From Gallibacter sp963558965 (GTDB lineage Bacteria; Bacillota; Clostridia; Peptostreptococcales; Anaerovoracaceae): a stretch of DNA of 64,000 nucleotides. The position numbers were made by a program, and so were the translations under genes. Positions 43,477-52,530 of this stretch are shown piece after piece (position 1 is the stretch's first letter; the number at the start of each line of letters is the position of its first letter). The notes under the pieces were generated by a model, which was not told where the DNA came from, searched no databases, and worked only from the letters and a program-made list of their open reading frames with translations. The stretch is taken from the NCBI GenBank assembly GCA_963558965.1, contig CAUWIT010000004.1:1-64000 (forward strand), written 5' to 3'.

Positions 43477-44744
43477 CAAAAAATAGCGGTACGAAAAAAT
43501 CGTTAAAAGCTAGTGGTCTAGCTTTAGTCCTATGTATAGCAATGCTAATTGGAACAACTTTTGCGTGGTTTACAGATAGTATTACAAACAAGGGAAATGT
43601 AATTCAGTCAGGTAATCTTGATATCGGCGCAACAGCTTACGATATTGGAACAGGTGGCGTAAATGTTACAATCCCAGGGGTAAATGATGGTAAGGCATTT
43701 ACATTTGAAGCTACTGGCGCAGACCTAGAAACTTCAACTAATCCAATTATCAATGACAGCCTATGGGAACCTGGCAAATCAAATGCAAAACTATTACAGG
43801 TATCAAACAAAGGAAACTTAGCAGCTAAAGTTAAACTTGACTTCGATGTAAAAGACAATGGACTTGAAGGTGCCATATGGTTTGACTTTGTACAGATCAA
43901 AGACGGAAAGGTAGTAGGAAACTTCGAAAAGAGACCTATGTCTCAGCTAAAGAAAGTTGCAAATGCAGTAGAAGTTAAACTACAGGCAAATGAAAACGTT
44001 CAGTTTGTACTAGTTTACGGTATGGACGAAAAAGCTGAAAACACATATCAGAACAAAACATTTAAAGCTAACGTAACTATCAATGCTACACAGCTAAACA
44101 GCGAAAAAGACGGATTTGAAAATCCTGATTACGACAAAGAAGCACAGTATGATGGATATGCTTCAAATCAAGAAGAGTTTAAATCAGCTATTGAAAATGC
44201 ACAGCCAGGGGATACTATTGCAGTAACAAAAGACTTTACACTAGAACATGTAGGTGAACATCCAGATGGAACTTTAGACAACTACTTAGTTACTAAAGAT
44301 GTAACTGTAGACTTAAGAGACCACACTGTAACAGTAGCTAAAGGTGGACAGCAAGATGCATTTGCTATAGCTGCAAGTGGAATCAAATTAGAACATGGTA
44401 CTCTAAATATTGGAGACAGCAAAACTACTTATTCACTATTTGTAACTAATGGAGCAAAAAATGTTGTAATAGAAGATGTAACTATAAATGGCGGCATGCA
44501 GGTTATAGGAAACTCAGAGGTAACATTGAAAAACGTAGTTGTAAATGCAACAAATTATTATGATGTATACTTAGAATACAAATCTACAGTAACAGTAGAG
44601 AGCGGTACATTTAACAACAAAGATGGTATGCCACATTTTTACACTGCAATGTCTAGTGATAAGGTCATTGTAAATGGTGGTACATTTAAAGGCGGTACTC
44701 CAACACACAAGGGAAACGGCCAGTTTATAAACAACATCAAATAG
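43473..44744 (+). CDS. SipW-type signal peptide protein with C-terminal beta-helix-like repeats (3)
   Basis: This 423-residue paralogue starts with a signal region of the same pattern (SGLALVLCIAMLIGTTFAWFTDS) and a TasA-like domain with LWEPGKSNAKLLQVSNKGNLAAKV. The beta-helix-like end (VDLRDHTVTVAKGG, VVIEDVTINGGMQ, VIVNGGTFKGGTP) resembles the previous protein. GAGAGGGG lies just before the overlapping start. It is the last gene before the double hairpin and sipW. Confidence 0.78.
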   Translation: MTKNSGTKKSLKASGLALVLCIAMLIGTTFAWFTDSITNKGNVIQSGNLDIGATAYDIGTGGVNVTIPGVNDGKAFTFEATGADLETSTNPIINDSLWEPGKSNAKLLQVSNKGNLAAKVKLDFDVKDNGLEGAIWFDFVQIKDGKVVGNFEKRPMSQLKKVANAVEVKLQANENVQFVLVYGMDEKAENTYQNKTFKANVTINATQLNSEKDGFENPDYDKEAQYDGYASNQEEFKSAIENAQPGDTIAVTKDFTLEHVGEHPDGTLDNYLVTKDVTVDLRDHTVTVAKGGQQDAFAIAASGIKLEHGTLNIGDSKTTYSLFVTNGAKNVVIEDVTINGGMQVIGNSEVTLKNVVVNATNYYDVYLEYKSTVTVESGTFNNKDGMPHFYTAMSSDKVIVNGGTFKGGTPTHKGNGQFINNIK

Positions 44745-44766
44745 AGATTATAAAAAATCATTTAAT

Positions 44767-44831
44767 CCGCCCTTATACGGTAAGGGCGGTATGTGAAGGA
44801 TATCAAAACTCCCGATATCCTTCACATACCG
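44767..44831 (+). other. Two overlapping perfect hairpins between fibre genes and sipW
   Basis: CCGCCCTTA (44767) pairs with TAAGGGCGG (to 44789) around TACGG. A second stem, CGGTATGTGAAGGATATC (44787-44804) with its exact complement (44814-44831), has 18 perfect pairs around a 9-nt loop. The two stems share three bases and cannot both be complete. No T-run follows, so it is not a plain terminator; an RNase III or 3'-protective element that sets different levels of fibre and sipW mRNA is likely. Confidence 0.7.
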
Positions 44832-44869
44832 ATTTTGGTTAAAAACAATGAGATAGGAGCAGACAAAAT

Positions 44870-45553
44870 ATGAAAAAAACAGGGAAAATAGTAGGAAAAA
44901 TAGCAACCGTAATCCTAGTCATTTTTACAGTTTTTATAATGATTTTTACAATCGTATCAGTTAACACAGTAGGAAAAGATCAAAAAATATTTGGATACAA
45001 ACCATATATTGTACTATCTGATTCCATGCATGGAGTATTTGACGTAGGCGATATTGTAGTCAGCAAAGAAGCAGATACATCAGACTTAAAAAAAGGTGAT
45101 ATAATATCATTTAAGTCAATAGATCCAAACAACTACGATACTGTTGTAACACATAAAATAAAAGGTGTAACAAAATACAAGGGAGAAAAAGCATTTGTAA
45201 CATACGGTGTAAACACAGGAGTAAAAGACGCTTATCCAGTACCAGCCGATAGGGTTATAGGCGAATACCAATTTAGACTACCTAAAATGGGATATTTCTT
45301 CCAATTCCTAAAAACACCTATGGGTTACTTTGTTCTAATCTTTATACCATTTATGTTACTTATCGGTAGCGAAGCATTTAGATTCCGCAAGTTGTGGAAA
45401 CAATACAAAGTTGAACAGGAAGCTGAGCTACTAGAACAGAAAAATATTGTAGAGGAACAAAAAGCCGAAACAGAAGAAATGAAAGATGAAATCGAAAGAT
45501 TAAAAGCTCAATTGGCAGAACAAGAAAAACGAGACAATGAAAAAACAAATTAA
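44870..45553 (+). CDS. sipW: Signal peptidase I of the SipW (ER) type
   Basis: The 227-residue membrane protease has an N-terminal helix (about 10-32), the catalytic Ser in SDSMHG (Ser52) and a His in VVTHKI (His95) in place of the bacterial-type Lys. This Ser/His pair defines the SipW/ER class that processes TasA-like preproteins. A second helix lies near residues 145-163. A Glu/Lys-rich coiled-coil tail of about 55 residues is an addition not needed for catalysis. Position right after the TasA-like genes fits its substrates. Confidence 0.9.
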   Translation: MKKTGKIVGKIATVILVIFTVFIMIFTIVSVNTVGKDQKIFGYKPYIVLSDSMHGVFDVGDIVVSKEADTSDLKKGDIISFKSIDPNNYDTVVTHKIKGVTKYKGEKAFVTYGVNTGVKDAYPVPADRVIGEYQFRLPKMGYFFQFLKTPMGYFVLIFIPFMLLIGSEAFRFRKLWKQYKVEQEAELLEQKNIVEEQKAETEEMKDEIERLKAQLAEQEKRDNEKTN

Positions 45554-45577
45554 AACAAGTTAAACAAGGAGGGGAAA

Positions 45578-47200
45578 ATGCAAAAGAAAATAGCAAGAAT
45601 AGTAGCAGTAGCTCTAATGCTAACAGTAGGAATGACATTTACACTTGCCATTCCTGAGGGCGCAGATGCAGCCACAGCAAAACCATCAAAAGTTGCGACT
45701 TTAAAAGTTAAAAGCACAGGTTACAACTCAATAAAGGTTTACTGGACAAAGACTAAAAATGCCAAGAAATACCAGGTTTACAGGGCAACATCTAAATGGG
45801 GCAAATACAAAAAAATCGCTACTACATCAGCTAGAAGCTACACAAACAAGAGCCTAACAACTGGCAAATACTATTATTACAAGGTTAGAGGGGTAAACGG
45901 CTCAAAGGTGGGCAGCTTCAGCAGCGTTAAGTACACTAAACCGTACTTAGGTCAGGTTACAAATTTAAGCGCTTATTCAAAGAGCAATACTTCAATCGGC
46001 CTAAAATGGGATAAGGTAAGCGGCGCAAAGAGCTACCAGATTTACAGAGCAACTTCTAAATCAGGTAAGTACAGCAAAATCAAAACTACTACAAAAAATT
46101 ATTACACAAATACAGGCAGAACTTTTAACAAAACATATTACTACAAAGTTAGAGCCGTAAGAAGTTCAAATGTAGGTAAATTTAGCTCAGTGAAGGCGGG
46201 CAAGGCGACTTTTGCAAAAGTAACTGGCGTAAAGGCTAGTTCGCCATCATATGACAAAATTGAAGTTAGCTGGGATAGAGTAAGCGGAGCTAGTGCTTAT
46301 GAAATTTACAGGGCAACTTCTAAAACTGGAACATACAGCAAGGTTTATACAACTAAAAGCAGCAAGAGCAATAAGATTACTCAAAGCAGCCTAAGCTTTA
46401 ACAAAACATACTACTACAAAGTGAGAGCAATTAAAGGCAGCATCAAAGGGCCATTCTCAAGCGTGGCTTATGCAAAGACTTGTCTTGAATCAATCAAGTA
46501 CGATGACATCGGTGCTGAACCATATGACAACTACACTAGCGTAAAAGTAAGTTGGGATGATGTAGACGGGGCTGATGGATACGTTATCTACAGAGCTGAC
46601 CAGTATCCTGGCAAATCATTTGAAAACAATGCCAAGTATTTCAAGGAATACGCAAGAATCAAAGGCAACGTGCAGGATACTTACATCGACAAAAATGTTA
46701 AAAGCGGTGAAAATTATTACTACAGAGTAATGGCTTACAAGGTTGTAGGTTCTAAAACTTACTATTCAGATTATGGCAAAGATTACGACTACAGCGGAGT
46801 TACACTTGCGACAAATGACGAAATCAACGAAAAATTGCTAAAGGCTATTAACGAAAAAAGGATGGAGAATGGCTTGCAGGAGGTTGCAGTAAACGATCTT
46901 TTGGCGAGAGATGCTCAGAAAAAAGCAGTTGCTTGCGTTGAAAATGACGGGATTTTCAAGGATGATGAAGCTGATGTTAAAAAGGATTTAGATAGACTTT
47001 TAAGTGAATACCAGTGGTTTGGTGGTCATAGAACTTATCAGGTGGGAACTTTGGAAGAGATTGTTTATGAGATAAATAATACTCCGGACAATGAGCTTGC
47101 AAAGATGTGCCTGGATGAAAAGATAAATTACATAGGCGTTGGTTACGATACAGATGGCAGAGGGGTTGCTTGTATCTACTACGTTGAAAATATCGAGTAA
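45578..47200 (+). CDS. Secreted protein with fibronectin-III-like repeats and a CAP-like C-terminus
   Basis: The 540-residue protein has a signal peptide ending near GADAAT, then four FnIII-like repeats of about 90 residues (about 36-420). The repeats carry YQVYRATSKxGKY and YYYKVRA-type strands, rich in Lys, Tyr, Ser and Thr. The last about 110 residues (EKLLKAINEKRMENGLQEVAVNDLLARDAQKKA ... GVGYDTDGRGVACIYYVE) resemble a CAP/SCP domain, although the segment is short for a full CAP fold and some metal ligands may be missing. AGGAGGGG precedes the ATG. It is 24 nt after sipW, so it is probably in the same transcript as a wall-associated partner of the fibres. Confidence 0.75.
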   Translation: MQKKIARIVAVALMLTVGMTFTLAIPEGADAATAKPSKVATLKVKSTGYNSIKVYWTKTKNAKKYQVYRATSKWGKYKKIATTSARSYTNKSLTTGKYYYYKVRGVNGSKVGSFSSVKYTKPYLGQVTNLSAYSKSNTSIGLKWDKVSGAKSYQIYRATSKSGKYSKIKTTTKNYYTNTGRTFNKTYYYKVRAVRSSNVGKFSSVKAGKATFAKVTGVKASSPSYDKIEVSWDRVSGASAYEIYRATSKTGTYSKVYTTKSSKSNKITQSSLSFNKTYYYKVRAIKGSIKGPFSSVAYAKTCLESIKYDDIGAEPYDNYTSVKVSWDDVDGADGYVIYRADQYPGKSFENNAKYFKEYARIKGNVQDTYIDKNVKSGENYYYRVMAYKVVGSKTYYSDYGKDYDYSGVTLATNDEINEKLLKAINEKRMENGLQEVAVNDLLARDAQKKAVACVENDGIFKDDEADVKKDLDRLLSEYQWFGGHRTYQVGTLEEIVYEINNTPDNELAKMCLDEKINYIGVGYDTDGRGVACIYYVENIE

Positions 47201-47255
47201 AATAGTTTTTTTGTCAAATGGTGTTGGTTAAGAATAAAACCTAATAATACAGTCT

Positions 47256-47287
47256 CAAAAGGGGAGCGATTTTTCGCTCCCCTTTTG
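47256..47287. terminator. Strong bidirectional terminator
   Basis: CAAAAGGGGAGCGA pairs exactly with TCGCTCCCCTTTTG around 4 nt, between the fibre operon and the convergent pan operon. Confidence 0.9.
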
Positions 47288-47346
47288 CCTACCCCCCCTG
47301 CTGGGTTTTGTATAAGGTTTTTGTATTTTTCAATGAATTTAAAAGT

Positions 47347-47736
47347 TTACATATCCTCAAGTCTGCCGTGTTTTTCGTATCTAGTTAGACGGCTAACCTT
47401 GTTTTCATCATCAACGAAAACCACTCTTGGAGGATTTGCCTTCGCCTCTTCAGGACTCATATTTGCATAACTCATAATTATGATCTTGTCCCCAGTAGAA
47501 ACACATCTGGCAGCAGCACCATTTAGGCAAATCATACCACTTCCTCTTTCACCGGCAATAGTATAAGTAGTAAATCTGCTGCCGTTATTTATGTCGACAA
47601 TCTGCACTTCTTCGTACTCTAAGATACCAGCAGCATCCAAAAGATCCTCGTCAACAGTGATGCTTCCTACATAATCAAGTTCGGCTTGAACAACAGTAGC
47701 ACGGTGAATTTTACCTTTTAACATTCTTAATTCCAT
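47347..47736 (-). CDS. panD: Aspartate 1-decarboxylase
   Basis: The 129-residue proenzyme makes beta-alanine from aspartate for pantothenate synthesis. MLKGKIHRATVVQAELDYVGSITVD is the family opening, with the Gly24-Ser25 self-cleavage site that yields the pyruvoyl group, and NGAAARC further on. The ATG at 47736 is preferred because AAAGGA lies 9 nt upstream; an earlier in-frame ATG has no spacing. It is the last gene of panG-panB-panC-panD, 28 nt after panC. Confidence 0.93.
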   Translation of the reverse strand: MELRMLKGKIHRATVVQAELDYVGSITVDEDLLDAAGILEYEEVQIVDINNGSRFTTYTIAGERGSGMICLNGAAARCVSTGDKIIIMSYANMSPEEAKANPPRVVFVDDENKVSRLTRYEKHGRLEDM

Positions 47737-47764
47737 CTTCAAATTTCCTTTCACATTTCACAAT

Positions 47765-48610
47765 TTATTTTTCAACGATAAAGTTATCAATAAGTCTAGT
47801 TTTGCCAATATAAACGGCCATGGCAACTAAAACTGAACCCTCGATAGTTTTAACAGGTTTAACTGAAATAGCATCAACAGCCTGAACATAATCAATTTTA
47901 GCCATTGGCTCAGATCTTATTAACTCAATCATCTTATTCACAATTTTTTCTGCATCAGTTTCACCATTTTCAGCAAGCTCCTGACCTAAAAATACAGCTT
48001 TGCTTAAAATTAGGGCAGCTTTTCTTTCTTCCTCACTTAGATAAGTATTTCTTGAGCTTTTAGCAAGACCATCAGCTTCTCTAACTATAGGGCAGCCAAC
48101 TATTTCAATATCGAAGTTTAAGTCTCTAACCATACGCTTAATAATGGCTAACTGCTGAGCGTCTTTTTGTCCAAAGTAAGCTCTATCTGGCTTAACTATA
48201 TTAAACAACTTAGAAACTACAGTGCAAACTCCCTTAAAATGAATAGGTCTGCTTTTACCACAAAGCTCATCAGAAAGAGATTCGATATTTACATAAGTTG
48301 TGCAATCATCAAAATACATTTCACTTGGTTCTGGATTGAAAATTAAACTTGCCCCAGCCTCTTCACAAAGAGCAGCATCACGCTCAATATCTCTAGGATA
48401 AGCATCCAAATCTTCACCTTCCCCAAACTGAGTAGGATTCACAAAATCGCTAACCACAACCCTGTCATTTTGGCTAACCGCCTTATCTATCAAACTTTTG
48501 TGGCCCTCGTGTAAAAATCCCATAGTAGGCACAAGTCCAACTGTAAGACCTTCTTTTTTCCACTGTCCAACTATCTGTCTAACTTCATCAATCGTTTTAA
48601 CTATTTTCAT
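47765..48610 (-). CDS. panC: Pantothenate synthetase
   Basis: The 281-residue enzyme joins pantoate and beta-alanine with ATP. Signature blocks are VPTMGFLHEGHKSLI (HxGH nucleotide motif), NPTQFGEGEDLDAYPRD, YFGQKDAQQLAIIKRMV and KSSRNTYLSEEER. The ATG at 48610 has AAGG 8 nt upstream; the GTG at 48619 would leave no spacing. It is 29 nt after panB. Confidence 0.94.
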   Translation of the reverse strand: MKIVKTIDEVRQIVGQWKKEGLTVGLVPTMGFLHEGHKSLIDKAVSQNDRVVVSDFVNPTQFGEGEDLDAYPRDIERDAALCEEAGASLIFNPEPSEMYFDDCTTYVNIESLSDELCGKSRPIHFKGVCTVVSKLFNIVKPDRAYFGQKDAQQLAIIKRMVRDLNFDIEIVGCPIVREADGLAKSSRNTYLSEEERKAALILSKAVFLGQELAENGETDAEKIVNKMIELIRSEPMAKIDYVQAVDAISVKPVKTIEGSVLVAMAVYIGKTRLIDNFIVEK

Positions 48611-48639
48611 CTTTGACACCTTAACCCTTAATTACTCAA

Positions 48640-49467
48640 TTAATATAATTTTTTAATTACTTCTTCTGAAATCTTAAAAGTATGTTCCTCAGCAGGGAAT
48701 ACTCCAGCTTTTGTATCCTTGATATACTGAGCAAAAGCCTCCTGCATAATCTGACCTAAATCAGTATATTTCTTAACGAACTTAGGAGTAAAATCAGAAA
48801 ACATACCAAGCATATCCTGATAAACTAAAATCTGTCCATCGCATCCAGCGCCAGCACCAATACCGATAGTAGGAATATCAACGCTCTTAGAAATTATTTC
48901 AGCAAGTTTAGCAGGAATGGCTTCAAGGACTATTGCAAAGGCTCCAGCTTTTTCAACTGCTTTTGCGTCTTCAACAAGCTGTCTTGCAGTTTCCTCGCTT
49001 TTACCCTGAACCTTAAATCCACCAAAGGCATTTACAGACTGAGGTGTTAGACCTATATGAGCCATAACCGGGATTGAAGCATCTGAAATAGCTTTGATTT
49101 GAGGACAAACAGTAGCACCACCTTCAAGTTTAACAGCCTGACATCTGCCTTCCTTCATCAATCTGCCAGCATTGTAAACAGCCTCTTCAACTGAAACCTG
49201 GTAAGACATAAAAGGCATATCCCCAACAACCAAAGCATCTTTTGCACCTCTGCAAACTGCCGCAGTGTGATGTATCATATCTTCCATAGTAACTGGCAAA
49301 GTGTCATCGTAACCAAGCATAACCATACCTAGAGAGTCACCAACTAAAATACCGTTGATACCTGATTGATCCATAAGTTTAGCAGTAGAATAGTCATAGG
49401 CAGTAAGCATAGTGATTTTGTCGCCCTTAACTTTTTGCTCCTTAAAAGTGGATACTGTGTTTTTCAT
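48640..49467 (-). CDS. panB: Ketopantoate hydroxymethyltransferase
   Basis: The 275-residue (beta/alpha)8 enzyme transfers a hydroxymethyl group to 2-oxoisovalerate. It has MLTAYDYSTAKLMDQSGINGILVGDSLGMV, VKLEGG, AHIGLTPQSVNAFGGFKVQGK and GIGAGAGCDGQILVYQD. GGAGG precedes the ATG, which lies 26 nt inside the end of panG, so translation is coupled. Confidence 0.95.
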   Translation of the reverse strand: MKNTVSTFKEQKVKGDKITMLTAYDYSTAKLMDQSGINGILVGDSLGMVMLGYDDTLPVTMEDMIHHTAAVCRGAKDALVVGDMPFMSYQVSVEEAVYNAGRLMKEGRCQAVKLEGGATVCPQIKAISDASIPVMAHIGLTPQSVNAFGGFKVQGKSEETARQLVEDAKAVEKAGAFAIVLEAIPAKLAEIISKSVDIPTIGIGAGAGCDGQILVYQDMLGMFSDFTPKFVKKYTDLGQIMQEAFAQYIKDTKAGVFPAEEHTFKISEEVIKKLY

Positions 49468-50311
49468 GATTTATTACCTCCATCATGTTCGTATAATCTC
49501 TTTGACTGTGTTTTTCCTTTGCTATATCAACTAGCTTTTCCGTAAGAAGTGTATAGGCCAGCTTGTAAGTATCATCATAGCTTAAAGCATCTAGATGTTT
49601 TTTTACAGTGAGAATGTCATTTCGCTCTACAGGGCCTGTTAGTGCTTTAGTAGCTCCTTTGCTCTCTAAGGCACGTGCATTTCCAATAAACAAAGGCATA
49701 AGAGCCTTTTGAGCATCTTCCTTTGTAAACCCACATTGACAAAGAATATCTGCTCCCATAGTATAAAGCCCATTTACCAAATTGCTAACTACAGCAGCGC
49801 TACAGTGGTAAAGAGCCTTGTTTTCATCTGAAATAACAACCACTTGATTGCCTATATTAGTAAAAACTTCTTTGATTTCATCTAGGTGAGCGGCGCTTCC
49901 TTCAATTGTAAAATAGGCATTGTGTAGCTCGCTCCAAGATGTGTATTTATCGCTAATTGCATATAGGGGATGTATCGAATAGACATAAGCACCCTTTTTT
50001 TCACCATTAAAAAAAACGGTCGATGATATCGAACCGCTGCAATGACAAATATTTTTATTTTTTATATCCAGATTTTGCATATAATCCCAAATCTCACTTA
50101 TAGCTCCATCGGGAACTGTGATAAATAGGGTATCACTGTCACTCAAGATATTGACAATACTATCGTACATATTAGTGTTTGTAAAATCTGCTGCTGATTG
50201 GGCTGACTCTTGAGACCTGCTGTAATATCCAGTAACGGTTACACCGTTTTCAACAAGATATTTACCAAGGGTAAAACCGACTTTGCCGGCTCCAATAAAT
50301 CCTGCCTTCAT
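49442..50311 (-). CDS. panG: DUF2520 Rossmann-fold ketopantoate reductase
   Basis: The 289-residue protein starts with GFIGAGKVGFTLGKYL (NADPH-binding) and contains the DUF2520 features HCSGSISSTVF, YSIHPLYAIS, YHCSAAVVSNLVNGLY and LTGPVERND. PanG proteins, unrelated to PanE, reduce ketopantoate to pantoate in Francisella and several Firmicutes. Placement as first gene of panBCD, with no panE in the window, supports that role. The ATG at 50311 is preceded by AAAGGAG. It overlaps panB by 26 nt. Confidence 0.88.
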   Translation of the reverse strand: MKAGFIGAGKVGFTLGKYLVENGVTVTGYYSRSQESAQSAADFTNTNMYDSIVNILSDSDTLFITVPDGAISEIWDYMQNLDIKNKNICHCSGSISSTVFFNGEKKGAYVYSIHPLYAISDKYTSWSELHNAYFTIEGSAAHLDEIKEVFTNIGNQVVVISDENKALYHCSAAVVSNLVNGLYTMGADILCQCGFTKEDAQKALMPLFIGNARALESKGATKALTGPVERNDILTVKKHLDALSYDDTYKLAYTLLTEKLVDIAKEKHSQRDYTNMMEVINHEKHSIHF

Positions 50312-50399
50312 ACTGATCACTCCTTTCAAAAGGTAGCGACAGCGCATAATCTGTATAGCTTATAAGGTATCGTTAAATGTAATACAATCCTTAAAAATT

Positions 50400-50452
50400 T
50401 AAAAAATAAAAAAATCGTGGTACAGTTTCGATTCGAATACTATCCAACCACC
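50400..50452 (-). promoter_or_regulatory. Candidate leader attenuator of the pan operon
   Basis: On the minus strand GTGGT...ACCAC encloses a second paired region (AGT-a-TTCGA with TCGAA-ACT type arms) and is followed by a run of seven T and more. It lies about 90 nt upstream of panG. The neighbouring gene is divergent, so no upstream transcript exists to terminate; a leader attenuator is the simplest reading. No known riboswitch class was recognised. Confidence 0.5.
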
Positions 50453-50494
50453 ACTATAACACTCAAAATTTATTTTGTATACCCCTAAATTTAT

Positions 50495-50523
50495 TTGCAT
50501 AAAAATATTTTAGGTATTAAAAT
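50495..50523 (+). promoter_or_regulatory. Promoter of the alcohol dehydrogenase operon
   Basis: TTGCAT and TAAAAT are 17 nt apart, 47 nt before the start at 50570. Confidence 0.6.
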
Positions 50524-50569
50524 AAAAATATGTCTAATTATATATCACAAATGAAAGGATGAGATTGTT

Positions 50570-51727
50570 ATGAATAATTTTATATACACAATACCGACAA
50601 CAGTATATTTTGGCAAAGGCCAGATTGAAAATATAGGCGTAGAAGCAGCTAAATACGGCAAAAAGGCACTTATAGTATTTGGTGGCGGCAGCGTAAAAAA
50701 GAATGGCATTTTTGATGAAACAGTAAAGTATTTAAACAAGGAAGGTGTTGAAGTTTTTGAGCTTGGTGGAGTTGAACCAAATCCAAAAATCGAAACAGTA
50801 GCAAAAGGTGCAAATATCTGTAGAGAAAAAAATATCGATGTAATTATTCCAATCGGTGGAGGCTCTACAATTGACTGCTCAAAGGCTATTGCCGCAGCAG
50901 CAAAATACGATGGCGAGCCTTGGGACATAGTAGTAGCCCCGGATAAAATAAAAGAAGCCATTCCTGTAATAGCTGTATTAACACTATCAGCTACTGGCTC
51001 TGAAATGGACAAGATTGCAGTTATTTCCAATATGGAAATCAATGAAAAAATAGGCACTAGAAACGAGCTTTTAAGACCGGTCGCTGCAATTTTAGATCCA
51101 ACTTACACTATGTCAGTTAGCAAATATCAGACAGGCTCAGGCTCAGCAGATATTATGTCACACATACTAGAAAGTTACTTCTCAAATGTAAACTCATTTA
51201 TACATAGTAGAGTATGCGAAGCACTTATGAAAACAGTTGTAGAGTTTGGTCCAAAAGCTATAGAAGAACCAGAAAACTACGAAGCTAGAGCAAACCTAAT
51301 GTGGGCAAGTTCATGGGCGATTAACGACTTTTTAAAACTGGGAAATGAAGTGGGCTGGTCAGTTCATCCTATGGAACACGAGCTATCTGCATTTTACGAC
51401 ATCACCCACGGAGTAGGCCTAGCGATTTTAACTCCTCACTGGATGAGAAAAGTTTTAAGCGAAAAAACTGTAGATAAATTCTGCGAGTACGCACACAATG
51501 TATGGGGAATCCCTTACCAGTCAGATAAATTCCAAATGGCTAACGAGGGCATAGAAAAAACTGCACAATTTTTCGTAGAACTTGGTATGCCAACAACCCT
51601 TGCAGAAGTGGGCATAGGGGAAGAAAACATAAGCAAAATGGCGCAAAAATGCGTAGGCCGATTGCAAGCAGGCTACGTGCCACTAACTGTAGAAGAAATA
51701 GAAGACATTCTTAGAAAAGCTCTATAA
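50570..51727 (+). CDS. Iron-containing alcohol dehydrogenase (BdhA-like)
   Basis: The 385-residue group III dehydrogenase has a nucleotide-binding GGGSVKK and PIGGGSTIDCSKA. The iron ligands lie in the ADIMSHILESYF region (Asp, His), HPMEHELSAFYDITHG and a further His. It is close to the NAD(P)H-dependent butanol dehydrogenase group, which reduces aldehydes such as butyraldehyde. AAAGGATG precedes the ATG. It is first of three genes with the aldolase (26 nt) and the SUFU protein, suggesting that it reduces an aldehyde released by the aldolase; this is inference. Confidence 0.88.
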   Translation: MNNFIYTIPTTVYFGKGQIENIGVEAAKYGKKALIVFGGGSVKKNGIFDETVKYLNKEGVEVFELGGVEPNPKIETVAKGANICREKNIDVIIPIGGGSTIDCSKAIAAAAKYDGEPWDIVVAPDKIKEAIPVIAVLTLSATGSEMDKIAVISNMEINEKIGTRNELLRPVAAILDPTYTMSVSKYQTGSGSADIMSHILESYFSNVNSFIHSRVCEALMKTVVEFGPKAIEEPENYEARANLMWASSWAINDFLKLGNEVGWSVHPMEHELSAFYDITHGVGLAILTPHWMRKVLSEKTVDKFCEYAHNVWGIPYQSDKFQMANEGIEKTAQFFVELGMPTTLAEVGIGEENISKMAQKCVGRLQAGYVPLTVEEIEDILRKAL

Positions 51728-51753
51728 TTAAAGCTAGTTGAAAGGACGCAAAT

Positions 51754-52530
51754 ATGAAGAACAAATTGAGAGATAAATTTAATGCTGGAGAAAAAACTGT
51801 AGGCACTTTTACTCACCTAAAAAGCATGGAGGCTATTGAGGCTATAGGTGCCGCAGGAATGACATTTTTGGTTATAGATACTGAGCATTGTCCTGTGTCA
51901 GTTACTGAAACTGCAAAGTATATACAGGTAGCTGACGGAGTTGGCCTTGACTCTTTAGTTAGAGTAAGCGATATTACAAGACCTGCTATTTTACAGCCTT
52001 TGGACGCTGGGGCAAAAGGTGTAATAGTTCCGTGTATTAAAACTGTGGAGCAGGCTAAACAGCTAGTTGAATATGCCAAGTTTAAACCAGTTGGACAGAG
52101 AGGCTATTGTATGAGCCGTGACGGCATATGGGGAGATGATAAATCTTACGCAGATGGTCTTGCTGGATATATGAAAGAAGCCAACGACAAAACTCTTTTA
52201 ATACTTCAATGCGAAACTGTCGAGTGTGCAAAGCAAATAGACGATATAGTTGGAGTTGATGGGGTTGACGGCATTATGGTTGGGCCAAATGACTTATCAA
52301 TTGCAATGGGTATACCGGGGCAGTTTAAAAATCCTGAGTTTATCGAAACAGTCCAAAGCATAGTAGATGCTTGCAAAAAAGCAGGCAAAATGTCATTTGC
52401 ATTTTGTCACGATGCAGAGGAAGCTAACGAAAGATTTGCCCAAGGTTTTGACAATGCAATAGTGGGTATCGATATTTTAACTTTGATTTCATCTTATAAA
52501 AAAATATTAGAAGATGTGAAAGGAGTCTAA
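51754..52530 (+). CDS. HpcH/HpaI family aldolase
   Basis: The 258-residue TIM-barrel protein has the class II, metal-dependent aldolase marks FLVIDTEHCPVS, GAKGVIVPCIKT, LQCET and GIMVGPNDLSIAMGIPGQF. The family cleaves 4-hydroxy-2-oxoacids into pyruvate plus an aldehyde. An aldehyde product would suit the upstream alcohol dehydrogenase. Its stop shares one base with the next start (TAATG). Confidence 0.88.
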   Translation: MKNKLRDKFNAGEKTVGTFTHLKSMEAIEAIGAAGMTFLVIDTEHCPVSVTETAKYIQVADGVGLDSLVRVSDITRPAILQPLDAGAKGVIVPCIKTVEQAKQLVEYAKFKPVGQRGYCMSRDGIWGDDKSYADGLAGYMKEANDKTLLILQCETVECAKQIDDIVGVDGVDGIMVGPNDLSIAMGIPGQFKNPEFIETVQSIVDACKKAGKMSFAFCHDAEEANERFAQGFDNAIVGIDILTLISSYKKILEDVKGV

